From Flavobacteriaceae bacterium (GTDB lineage: Bacteria > Bacteroidota > Bacteroidia > Flavobacteriales > Flavobacteriaceae): a stretch of DNA of 40,437 nucleotides. Below the pieces are notes generated by a model. The model was not told the origin of the DNA, ran no database searches, and was given only the letters and a program-made list of their open reading frames with translations. The position numbers were made by a program, and so were the translations under genes. The DNA lies in assembly GCA_021648265.1 (NCBI GenBank), contig JAKITD010000020.1, positions 1 through 40,437 of the forward strand, read 5' to 3'. Shown here one piece after another: positions 19,191 to 27,180 of the stretch. How positions within the stretch are numbered: the first letter of the stretch is position 1; each line of letters begins with the position of its first letter.

Positions 19191-19319
19191 AAAAAATTGG
19201 GGGAAACACCAACTATTTCTGACCCAAATTGTCAATATTTAGGTTAATCTAGAAAAACCTTTACAATAGATTTGTAGAGCAACATATAATTTTAGGTGTT
19301 GAAATTTTAAGCTTGTTTT

Positions 19320-20498
19320 TTAATAATTAAACTCACCAAATTCACTTTTAATCGTCAATTTTTTTGTTTCGGAAGCTTCTACCCTTCCAATAATTTTAGC
19401 ATCAACATGAAACGATTTTGAAATCTGAATTATCTCGCCAGCAATTTCATCTGAGACATAAAGTTCCATACGATGCCCCATATTAAAAACTTGGTACATT
19501 TCCTTCCAATCGGTTTCGCTTTCTTCCTGAATCATTTTAAATAAAGGTGGTACTTCAAATAAAGAGTCTTTAATGATATGAAGGTTTTTTACAAAATGAA
19601 GAATTTTAGTTTGAGCTCCACCACTGCAATGCACCATTCCATGAATTTCTTTATTGGTATATTTTGAAAGTATTTTTTTAATTATAGGTGCATAGGTTCT
19701 TGTTGGCGATAGCACCAATTTTCCTGCATTTAAAACTGAACCTTTAACCGAGTCTGTTAATTTTTTTGAACCTGAATACACCAAATCCTCTGGTACCTCA
19801 GCATCAAAACTTTCTGGATATTTTTCAGCCAAGTATTTATCAAAAACATCGTGGCGTGCAGAGGTTAGCCCGTTACTTCCCATCCCGCCGTTATATTCGG
19901 TTTCGTAAGTTGCTTGCCCGAAGGATTCCAATCCAACAATTACATCGTCCGCTTTAATATTAGCATTATCAATTACATCGCTTCTTTTTAAACGAGCGGT
20001 TACGGTAGAATCTACAATAATAGTTCTCACTAAATCCCCTACATCTGCAGTTTCTCCACCTGTAGAATGAATGGTTATTCCAAACTGTTTTAAATCTTTT
20101 AATAATTCTTCAGAGCCATTAATAATAGCTGAAAGAACTTCACCTGGGATTTTATTTTTATTTCTTCCAATAGTTGAAGAAAGCATAATATTATCAATTG
20201 CACCTACACATAAAAGATCGTCGATATTCATTATTAATGCATCTTGAGCGATGCCTTTCCAAACGGAGAGATCGCCTGTTTCTTTCCAATACATATAAGC
20301 CAAAGAAGATTTAGTACCTGCACCGTCTGCGTGCATGACTAAACAATAATCCTCATCTCCCGTAAGGTAATCGGGAACAATTTTACAAAATGCCTGAGGA
20401 AACAAACCTTTATCAACATTTTTTATAGCATTATGTACGTCTTCTTTTGAAGCTGAAACACCACGTTGGGCATATCGTTTTGAAATTTCTTGGCTCAT
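19320..20498 (-). CDS. purM: Phosphoribosylformylglycinamidine cyclo-ligase (AIR synthase)
   Basis: Makes aminoimidazole ribonucleotide from FGAM and ATP in purine synthesis. The 392-aa length from the ATG at 20496-20498 matches the longer Bacteroidota form; a reading from 20546 would add 16 residues overlapping the promoter. Marks are the N-terminal YAQRGVSASKEDV, the ATP and substrate loop MHADGAGTKSSLAYMYW, MNIDDLLCVGA and GGETADVGD. The -7 box TATTTTTG lies on the minus strand at 20520-20527. It is flanked by transposase debris downstream and by the curli locus upstream, an isolated position for a gene often placed beside prfA. Confidence 0.95.
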   Translation of the reverse strand: MSQEISKRYAQRGVSASKEDVHNAIKNVDKGLFPQAFCKIVPDYLTGDEDYCLVMHADGAGTKSSLAYMYWKETGDLSVWKGIAQDALIMNIDDLLCVGAIDNIMLSSTIGRNKNKIPGEVLSAIINGSEELLKDLKQFGITIHSTGGETADVGDLVRTIIVDSTVTARLKRSDVIDNANIKADDVIVGLESFGQATYETEYNGGMGSNGLTSARHDVFDKYLAEKYPESFDAEVPEDLVYSGSKKLTDSVKGSVLNAGKLVLSPTRTYAPIIKKILSKYTNKEIHGMVHCSGGAQTKILHFVKNLHIIKDSLFEVPPLFKMIQEESETDWKEMYQVFNMGHRMELYVSDEIAGEIIQISKSFHVDAKIIGRVEASETKKLTIKSEFGEFNY

Positions 20499-20534
20499 TT
20501 TATTCAAATCATTATTAGGCAAAAATACGTAATA

Positions 20535-20562
20535 AAAAAAGCCCACAAAAGTGGGCTTTTCT
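20535..20562 (-). terminator. Terminator of the curli operon
   Basis: The arms aaaagcccac and gtgggctttt pair around a short loop, with T-runs on both strands. It follows the last gene of the curli locus by about 15 bases, and its tail overlaps the promoter region of purM. Confidence 0.88.
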
Positions 20563-20576
20563 ATATTTATTAATAA

Positions 20577-22091
20577 TTATTCCCAATCGGGCATGAATGC
20601 ATCATTGAACAATATTTTATCATCAACCTCTTGTCCAAAATCTAATTTAATAATTCTAGAAATTGCTCCTTCGTTTGAACCTACTCTAGTAAGAATAATC
20701 CCTCCTTCTGATGGGGAAAAGCTCACATCTAAATCATTTTCTCCTAATGCAACATCGGAATCAACTTCAGTTAAAGTTGCAGAAGGAATATCATATAAAA
20801 ATACTCTTGCTTCAAATTGTCTATAAGAATTGTTTTGAGAACCAGAAAGGTCTTTAGTAAACAAAACTTTATCAGCATTTGCAGAGAAACTAACACCTCC
20901 AACTGCTCCTAATTCACCCTCATGAATAATTGTCTCTTCTACTTCTGTAGAAAGTCTTACCGTATATATTCTTGCTTCATATCCATAGATGTTATTTGTT
21001 TTTAACAAGATCAAATCTGAATCAAAATCCGCAATATCTATTTCAGATATTAATAACCCATCTGTTGTTTGGTATAATAAAGTTGCTCCTCCTCCGTCTG
21101 GGTCTATCGAATACAGTTTGTCGAAATTTGCATAATATAATAATTGACCATTATTAGCCCAAGTAATATCTAATTCATTATGTCTAAATCCAGCAACGGG
21201 AATATTAGAGGTTACTTGGTTTACATCTGTTCCATCTAGATTCATGGTAAATATTTGGGCATCTCCACCAACGGTTCTTAAAAATGCTAATTTATTAACG
21301 ATTAAATTTCTTCTAGGTCTGAAACTATTTGTGTTCTCACTTGTTAATTGTAAAAGGTTAAAATCTGGTTCCCCTTCTGGATCAACATCTTCATTTCCAG
21401 AAAACAGCACATTATTCCCATCAATTTTTTTTACGATAATAAATGGATTATCGGGCGATGTAAAAGTTGTAAATTCACTTATTGGTGAACTAACTGGTTC
21501 ATTAACATCATCCGTTACTGTAACCTGCCAAAAATAATTTGTCGCTAGTTGTAAATCACTTACAACTAAAGTCGTGTCCTGTCCAACTTCAAATAATAAT
21601 ATTTCGTTAGTTGTCCCATTTCTAACATCTAGTGTATAGTTTAATTCATCTCCATTGGAATCTGACGCAGACCAAGAAAATTCTACTTCTAAAAGCACCT
21701 CATCTGCTCCATTTTCTGGAAAAATCAGTTCTGGTGTTGTTGGAGGAGTATTAATTAAATCTGCTAATTCTAATTCAAAAGCTACATTTGAAGTTATTCC
21801 TTCAATAACGCTTACAGATTCAAAACCTGTTGAATACGTTTCCAAATCTGCTTGAACTGAATAATCGTCCTCTATCACTTCTGGAAGGAAAAAATTTCCA
21901 TTTTCATTAGTAAATACAGTACTTGACGCAGGATTAGTTGTGATTTTTACATTTTCTAAAGGATCTCCTGTTTCTTTATCAATTACTGCTCCAGTAATTG
22001 CCCCTATTTTTGGCGCATCTACAGTATCTTCACTACAGCCCAAAGCTGTAATTAAAACAAATAATAAAGTAAGAATTCTATAATTTTTCAT
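20577..22091 (-). CDS. Curli-operon lipoprotein: carboxypeptidase-regulatory-like, FnIII and TolB-like propeller domains
   Basis: A 504-aa exported lipoprotein (signal peptide ending LITALGC). Residues 28-110 are a carboxypeptidase-regulatory-like domain (GAITGAVIDKETGDPLENVKI, FTNENGNFFLPEV). Residues 115-210 are an FnIII-type domain (NTPPTTPELIFPENGA, ATNYFWQVTVTDD). Residues 215-504 contain TolB/WD40-like blades, for example AQIFTMNLDGTDVNQVT and LYSIDPDGGGATLLYQ. Its start overlaps the csgG stop by 14 bases, so it is translationally tied to curli export. A surface protein that holds or organises the fibre at the cell is plausible but inferred. No enzymatic motif is seen. Confidence 0.8.
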   Translation of the reverse strand: MKNYRILTLLFVLITALGCSEDTVDAPKIGAITGAVIDKETGDPLENVKITTNPASSTVFTNENGNFFLPEVIEDDYSVQADLETYSTGFESVSVIEGITSNVAFELELADLINTPPTTPELIFPENGADEVLLEVEFSWSASDSNGDELNYTLDVRNGTTNEILLFEVGQDTTLVVSDLQLATNYFWQVTVTDDVNEPVSSPISEFTTFTSPDNPFIIVKKIDGNNVLFSGNEDVDPEGEPDFNLLQLTSENTNSFRPRRNLIVNKLAFLRTVGGDAQIFTMNLDGTDVNQVTSNIPVAGFRHNELDITWANNGQLLYYANFDKLYSIDPDGGGATLLYQTTDGLLISEIDIADFDSDLILLKTNNIYGYEARIYTVRLSTEVEETIIHEGELGAVGGVSFSANADKVLFTKDLSGSQNNSYRQFEARVFLYDIPSATLTEVDSDVALGENDLDVSFSPSEGGIILTRVGSNEGAISRIIKLDFGQEVDDKILFNDAFMPDWE

Positions 22092-23481
22092 TTAGAGTCT
22101 GTTTATTGTTATTATTTTTAAAATTAAAATAATAGTTAATACCTATACCAAAATTGTAATATTGATCATCTCTTGTTCCATTTACCAGATAATCTAATTC
22201 ATCACTAAAAACAAAATCATATTCTGCAAAAGCTTTTAACCCCCATCTTGGTGACAAAAAATATTTTACGCCTACACCAATTTGGGCTTTTACAAATAAA
22301 TCTCCTTGATTATCACCAGATGCTCTAAAAATCATTCCAGGTCCGAAATATACAAATGGAGAAATTTCATCATGTGGTAAAATATTAAACTGACTATTTA
22401 AGTCAATTCCACCAAAAGATTCATTAAAAATAGTACCGTTATTTAATTTAAAATAGGAGCCTGATAATCCAAGGTTAAATGTAGAAGATATTTTTCTTTG
22501 ATATTGAAAACTTGTGAAAAAATCCCATTCTCTTACCGTATAATCACTATAAATCTGACCAATTCCTCCTGTGAAACTAAAACTATTTTTAAAATCTCTT
22601 ACTACAAATTTCCTATCGTATAATTCGGTGTTTTCGTCTTCTTCTTTAATTCTTAAATATTCTGAGACTAGTTCATTATCTTTTGCTACTCCTTCCATTG
22701 TTCCCCAATATTTCTCTTCTATCCCTTCTATTATTAAGTCATGAACTGCTTTTTCTATTGCATCTTTAACAGCTAATTGTATGGGTTCGTTTTGAGTAAC
22801 ACCTGTTTCTATTTCTAATAACCTTTGAAATTTCACAAACCTAAACAAACTAGCGTCTAGTGCTTGTGATAGTATTGTTTTTGAAACATATATTGTTTTC
22901 AAGATCTCTCCATTACTAGTAGATACTGCTCGTAAATAAACAGTAATTCTATCTTGTCTATATCGGGCAGATGCTCCTATACCAAAATATCGAGCTCCCA
23001 TCCCACCTGTAATAATATTTGTGTCGTAAGAAATAACACCTCCCTCTAACAATAGTCCTGCATATAGTAAAGGAGGTAAAGGAGGTTCGTTAGGGTTTAG
23101 GTTTTTAATATACTCCTGTTTTGTGTTTCTAATAATATTACGTTCTGTTGAAAGGTTACTCAAATTTTCTCTTTCAATAGGAATAAACCATCCAGAGTCT
23201 TCTAATGCTTTAATCAAAATAGTAGTAGCTCCTTGCGATATTGCGGTACTAAATGTACTCCCATTTTCAACTGCTTTATACTGCCCTGTTTGATCACTAA
23301 AGTTATAAACTGCAACTTCTAATGGGCTTTTTGCTTGGGGTAAATCTAATAGTATTCTTGTTGAAGCTGAAAAATCTCCAGTACGAGAAGGTTTTCGTTG
23401 TAATGGTTGGTTAAAATATGCCGCACATGAAGTTAAAAACATAACAGAAACTACTATTAAAGCCTTAAAAAAAATATTCAT
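22078..23481 (-). CDS. csgG: Curli secretion channel CsgG with an extra C-terminal beta-barrel-like domain
   Basis: A 467-aa lipoprotein (lipobox MFLTSC). Residues 20-290 are the CsgG/HfaB domain: AAYFNQPLQRKPSR, LEVAVYNFSDQTGQYK, GGVISYDTNIITGGMGARYFGIGAS (the last region forms the transmembrane hairpins) and DRITVYLRAVSTSNGEILKT. In E. coli nine such subunits form the outer-membrane pore that exports curlin. Residues 310-467 are additional: alternating strands ending in aromatic residues, such as SFSFTGGIGQIYSDYTVREW and YNFGIGINYYFNF, typical of an outer-membrane-barrel-like domain. The E. coli protein (277 aa) lacks this. It overlaps the next lipoprotein gene and follows csgF by six bases. 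Confidence 0.92.
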   Translation of the reverse strand: MNIFFKALIVVSVMFLTSCAAYFNQPLQRKPSRTGDFSASTRILLDLPQAKSPLEVAVYNFSDQTGQYKAVENGSTFSTAISQGATTILIKALEDSGWFIPIERENLSNLSTERNIIRNTKQEYIKNLNPNEPPLPPLLYAGLLLEGGVISYDTNIITGGMGARYFGIGASARYRQDRITVYLRAVSTSNGEILKTIYVSKTILSQALDASLFRFVKFQRLLEIETGVTQNEPIQLAVKDAIEKAVHDLIIEGIEEKYWGTMEGVAKDNELVSEYLRIKEEDENTELYDRKFVVRDFKNSFSFTGGIGQIYSDYTVREWDFFTSFQYQRKISSTFNLGLSGSYFKLNNGTIFNESFGGIDLNSQFNILPHDEISPFVYFGPGMIFRASGDNQGDLFVKAQIGVGVKYFLSPRWGLKAFAEYDFVFSDELDYLVNGTRDDQYYNFGIGINYYFNFKNNNNKQTLNEKL

Positions 23482-23487
23482 AAGTTT

Positions 23488-23892
23488 TTAATTTGGAATT
23501 ATTACTTGAGTTTGTTCTCCAGTGGAAGTATCTAATATATTAATAACCAATCCTTCTCCACTTTCGAAAATTTCGATATTCAAAGTCCCAAATGAAAAAG
23601 TCCCTTCTTGTGAAAAATCAAAATCACCTAATTGTTGTTCAAATATAGCTCTCGATATCTGACTTAATATTTGGTTATTAATATTTTCTCCAAATCTATC
23701 TAGATTGGATTGCTCATCTCTAGCATCTCTATCTGCGGTATAAGAATTTTGAGCACTTGCCGAACTTAGCAACCAATTATAGTTAAAAGTATCTCCTCCA
23801 AAAGCGGGATTTTTAGGTTTATACGAAAACTGCTGCGCAAAACAGCTTGCTCCAAAAGCAAGTAACACAATAATTAGAAGTTTATTTTTCAT
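23488..23892 (-). CDS. csgF: Curli assembly factor CsgF
   Basis: A 134-aa protein with a signal peptide ending SCFAQ. The mature N-terminus QFSYKPKNPAFGGDTFNYNW is the CsgF signature, the part that inserts into the CsgG pore and narrows it. The remainder (LLSSASAQN, then FDFSQEGTFSFGTLNIEIFE) is the surface-exposed head that in enterobacteria attaches the nucleator CsgB. Length is close to the E. coli protein. It lies between csgE (1-bp gap) and csgG (6-bp gap), so all three assembly factors are made from one message. Confidence 0.93.
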   Translation of the reverse strand: MKNKLLIIVLLAFGASCFAQQFSYKPKNPAFGGDTFNYNWLLSSASAQNSYTADRDARDEQSNLDRFGENINNQILSQISRAIFEQQLGDFDFSQEGTFSFGTLNIEIFESGEGLVINILDTSTGEQTQVIIPN

Positions 23893-23893
23893 T

Positions 23894-24691
23894 TTAATAA
23901 TGTATAAAATTATTTTTTTGTTTTTCTATTTGCTGTAATTTAGAAATTGTACGACTCATCGCTAAATCTGCCATTTTTTTCAGAAAATCTTGTTTTGGTT
24001 GTGCAAAAAATTGCCAAACCAATTGATTATCTACCTTGACAGATATTTTTGAGCTTCTAATTCCAAATCCAGCGAGTACTTCTTCAATTAATATATTTTT
24101 ACTAGTTTTTATTTGTTTATTTCTATAATCTGAATAAAAATATCTGTAAAAATCCCGACCAGCCTTTGTTATTGTATTTTCTATTACTAATCCATTAATT
24201 ACAAAACCATCTTGAGGCTTTGCTTGATCAGATATAGCAATTTGTTTGGGTTCTGCTTTTTTTAAAACTTCAACTTCCAGTTGGTCTCCTTTGTAGTTTA
24301 ACACTACTCTATCTTGGCTAATGGGTTTATCATCTTGATCATAGATAACCATCACCAAAATTATTTTTCCTTCTTCATTTCTGTTTAAACTTATAGAAGA
24401 AAGTATTAGTTTTTCATGTGGTTTTAAAACAAACCTATTTCCTTGCGTATTTTTTGAAGTATTATTATTTAAATCTGTTTTAAATGACATCAACTCGTAT
24501 CTCAAACTATATCCTGAAGCCATTAAATTTTCAGCTGATGCGTGAAAAGTAAAAAATTCACTATTTTTTTCAATATTAATTTTAGCTACGACTTCTTTAT
24601 TATAAAGTTGGGCATAACTAAAATTACAAAAAAAGAATATTAGCGTTACTAACAAAACTCTTTTTTTTATATTTATTTTTACATTAGTCAA
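23894..24691 (-). CDS. csgE: CsgE fused to an N-terminal CsgH-like domain
   Basis: A 265-aa exported protein. The signal peptide ends FSYAQ near residue 28. Residues 170-260 are CsgE, the periplasmic cap of the CsgG pore: DGFVINGLVIENTITKAG, DFYRYFYSDYR, WQFFAQPKQDFLKKMADLA. Residues 30-140 are a beta-sandwich-like segment with the pattern LRYELMSFKT...NTSKNTQG...FVLKPHEKLILSSISLN, which resembles CsgH, the curlin aggregation inhibitor known from Alphaproteobacteria. E. coli CsgE has no such domain and uses a separate CsgC. A single chaperone-plus-adaptor polypeptide is inferred. Translation starts at TTG, the only start in range, four bases after the csgB stop. Confidence 0.82.
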   Translation of the reverse strand: MTNVKINIKKRVLLVTLIFFFCNFSYAQLYNKEVVAKINIEKNSEFFTFHASAENLMASGYSLRYELMSFKTDLNNNTSKNTQGNRFVLKPHEKLILSSISLNRNEEGKIILVMVIYDQDDKPISQDRVVLNYKGDQLEVEVLKKAEPKQIAISDQAKPQDGFVINGLVIENTITKAGRDFYRYFYSDYRNKQIKTSKNILIEEVLAGFGIRSSKISVKVDNQLVWQFFAQPKQDFLKKMADLAMSRTISKLQQIEKQKNNFIHY

Positions 24692-24695
24692 TGTT

Positions 24696-25226
24696 TTAAA
24701 AATAACTTTTTATAATTAATATTGGCGATGCCTCAGTTTGTCTAAACTTTAACGATTTAGTAAGTGAATTAACTCCTTTTCTAACAAATATTAATCCATC
24801 TCCATATTGTATTAAATCTAAAGAGATATCAGCGTTTCTATCTCTTACAAAATCACTGATTCTGTTATTATTACCATTTTGGGTTAAATTAGCAATGGCA
24901 GTATTTGCAACATAATTAATATCCACCGTATTAACATCTCCATTTTGATTTATGTTAATTTCGCTAGCATTTGTTTCGGTAATTATTGAAGCAGTATTAT
25001 ATTCTCCAATTTGTGTTAGAAAAAGTGTATTTCCTGAAATTTGAGAATTTCTTGGGTTAACACTAGTGCCAATACCTAAGTTTGCAAAAATGCTTTTTTT
25101 TAGCTCTTCGTTATTTTTGATAATTTCTGCGTTTGTTTCTTCTTCATTGTAGGTTTGTCCATAACTTATTTGAACACTTACAACAAACATTAAACTAAGA
25201 AACATTATTATTTTTATCGTCTTCAT
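24696..25226 (-). CDS. csgB: CsgB-like minor curlin (nucleator)
   Basis: A 176-aa protein with a signal peptide ending SYGQ. Curlin-type repeats (x-x-x-Q-x-G-x-x-N) are seen in residues 65-150: NTLFLTQIGEYNTASI, EININQNGDVNTVDI and IANLTQNGNNNRISDF. It has only a few imperfect repeats and a positively charged, non-repeat C-terminus (SLKFRQTEASPILIIKSYF), as in CsgB, which stays with the cell and starts polymerisation. It follows csgA after a hairpin and precedes csgE by four bases. A second structural subunit is the alternative reading, but length and position favour the nucleator. Confidence 0.85.
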   Translation of the reverse strand: MKTIKIIMFLSLMFVVSVQISYGQTYNEEETNAEIIKNNEELKKSIFANLGIGTSVNPRNSQISGNTLFLTQIGEYNTASIITETNASEININQNGDVNTVDINYVANTAIANLTQNGNNNRISDFVRDRNADISLDLIQYGDGLIFVRKGVNSLTKSLKFRQTEASPILIIKSYF

Positions 25227-25269
25227 AACTCAAATATACTTAATAAATTAATAATAATAATAATAATAA

Positions 25270-25303
25270 AATAAGGGGGTATATAAACATAGCCCCCTTT
25301 TAT
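25270..25303 (-). terminator. Intercistronic hairpin between csgA and csgB
   Basis: The arms aaggggg and cccccctt-type sequence (25273-25278 and 25293-25299) pair around a 13-base loop. On the minus strand the hairpin is followed by a T/A-rich run and a trinucleotide ATT tract (25243-25270). It would let most transcripts end after csgA and some continue, giving more major than minor subunit. Confidence 0.6.
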
Positions 25304-25324
25304 TATATAACCTTTTTAAGAAGC

Positions 25325-26830
25325 TTAACAGCCGCCTAGACAAATATCGCCTAAATTAAAACCAGGAACAGTATAATCCATTGTTGGATCTAACTGAGCA
25401 TCAAAATAGCAATCGATACCATCTGTAGAGAAATCTCCATTAGGACCTAATTGTAAAACATCTACTTGGTTTCCACCTGCACTTAAATCATGTGCTGGTC
25501 CTCCAGCAAGGTTTAAGTTTTGCTCAACAGTATAACTTTGACCATCTCTTTGCACTACCAATGCTCTATTAGCTAAACCAGCTTGTGCAGTTGTAGCAAC
25601 GTTTAAATTACCTCTTTGATGAACATTTAATAAATGACCTTCACCTCTTTGAGAAGACAAAACATTATTATCTGTTCCATATTGAGTTTGTAAAGCTTTA
25701 AAACCACTACCAGATTGTCCTAAACCTGCGTAATTTCCATATCCAATTTGTTCTTGTTTAGCATAATTGTTTCCACCTGCTCCAGTATGACCTTGAACCA
25801 TTGCTGCTTCATTACCACTACCAGATTGATTTTGTTCTCCATAATTACTATCACCTACAGAACCACCAGCTTGTACCATATCTGCAGCATTTTCGTTACC
25901 CGATTGAATTTGGAACCCTACAGCACCAAAAGATTCTAAAGATGATACATAAATAGGAAGATTTCCTGGGTCTATACCACCTACATCACTCAAAAGACCT
26001 GCTGTTAAAGGCAATAATGACCAAGACTGATTAAGAGTACCTTGTTGCATTCCAGCTCTATTTCCATCACTACCCACTAAAGCATCAGTTGTTTGGTATT
26101 GTTTACCTTTATTATCATCTCCTTGTTGTAAAAGTGTAGCAGTATTTCTTCCACCTAAACCACTTTGCGTTACAAAAGATTCATTTCTGTCACCTTGTTG
26201 ATCAACAGAAGCAGAATGACCGTCTGAACCATTAGGACCTGCATTTTGCATTACCTTAGACTTATTTTCATTACCTACTTGTTGTGTCCAAGCATCATTA
26301 TTGTCAAAAATTTGACGTATTTTAGCTTGGTTATTATCACCATCTTGATCTATGGCAGCATAATTACTTTCTGCTTGTTGACCTGTACCTTGGCGGATTT
26401 TAGCTTTGTTACCACTACTTGCATCGTTCTTTTGTCCTTGACGAGTAATAGCCCAATTTTCATCTCCCTCTTGTACTGTAGTAGATTGGTTAGCTGTACC
26501 AGATTGTAAAACCTCAGCGGCGTTCGCAACACCACTATTAGGACCAACAGCACCTGTTTGCATTATTCGTGCTAAATTTCCGCCTAACCCAGATCCATTA
26601 TCTTGAACTGTGCTTACAGATTGTGATGAACCTGCTTGACGTACACGTACTTTGTTACCGTCACCAAATTGAACCGACTTCCCAGTATTAGCTAGAGGGT
26701 CTAGTGATAAACTAGGTTCAATTTTTACATCTGGTGACATGTCTCCAGACGTATCCGTAATAGGATCGTTTTGGGCAACCATAATTGCTCCAAACATTAG
26801 CGCCATTGCGCTTAAAACTACTTTTTTCAT
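25325..26830 (-). CDS. csgA: Large CsgA-like major curlin with about twenty repeats
   Basis: A 501-aa amyloid subunit; E. coli CsgA has 151 aa. The signal peptide ends MVAQ. Residues 50-465 are repeats of the curlin type, with the Q-x-G-x-x-N core in units such as NKAKIRQGTG, NQAKIRQIFDNN, NESFVTQSGLGG, NYGEQNQSGSGNEAAMVQG and NLNVATTAQAGLAN. Each unit should form one rung of a beta-solenoid. A hydrophobic interruption without repeat pattern occurs near residues 270-310 (WSLLPLTAGLLSDVGG). The C-terminal 30 residues contain Cys474, Cys497 and Cys501, unusual for curlin. First gene of the operon, so probably the most abundant product. Confidence 0.9.
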   Translation of the reverse strand: MKKVVLSAMALMFGAIMVAQNDPITDTSGDMSPDVKIEPSLSLDPLANTGKSVQFGDGNKVRVRQAGSSQSVSTVQDNGSGLGGNLARIMQTGAVGPNSGVANAAEVLQSGTANQSTTVQEGDENWAITRQGQKNDASSGNKAKIRQGTGQQAESNYAAIDQDGDNNQAKIRQIFDNNDAWTQQVGNENKSKVMQNAGPNGSDGHSASVDQQGDRNESFVTQSGLGGRNTATLLQQGDDNKGKQYQTTDALVGSDGNRAGMQQGTLNQSWSLLPLTAGLLSDVGGIDPGNLPIYVSSLESFGAVGFQIQSGNENAADMVQAGGSVGDSNYGEQNQSGSGNEAAMVQGHTGAGGNNYAKQEQIGYGNYAGLGQSGSGFKALQTQYGTDNNVLSSQRGEGHLLNVHQRGNLNVATTAQAGLANRALVVQRDGQSYTVEQNLNLAGGPAHDLSAGGNQVDVLQLGPNGDFSTDGIDCYFDAQLDPTMDYTVPGFNLGDICLGGC

Positions 26831-27180
26831 AATTAAATTGTTTTAGTTAATAATTGATTTATAGTTATAATATTAAAAAAATAATATTCTTCTCTTGAAG
26901 CTTACTAGAGACAATTAGCCTATATACATGTAAGCTTAATTTAATATGTGGGGATAATTTTAAACGACTAAGTGAATTTTTCACTTATCTTTTTCACAAT
27001 TGAGGATAGATAAATATTGTGATAATATATTTTACAATTTTATATATAATTGTAATTACACATCAAATGTATAACGTAAAGTTGAATAATCCTACAGGGG
27101 AGAAACCCCCTTCCATCTTTAACTGCATTCGTGTAGGAATTAGACTATTAATGTTTTTTCTAAAATGGGGTGTAGCTATA
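26831..27180. promoter_or_regulatory. Regulatory region upstream of csgA
   Basis: About 350 non-coding bases between csgA and the glnN terminator. An 8-bp inverted repeat, aagcttac (26898-26905) and gtaagctt (26940-26947), lies some 70-115 bases before csgA and is a candidate operator. A separate potential stem, tcctac (27090-27095) with gtagga (27133-27138), encloses a GGGG-agaaa-CCCC hairpin. No csgD-like regulator and no convincing promoter match are visible. The open frame of about 73 codons at 27019-27240 has no coding character. Confidence 0.4.

Noticed and set aside
25243..25270. Phase-variable tract before csgB
   Set aside because: The ATT tract is outside the coding region and short; it is mentioned only with the hairpin as a possible modulator.
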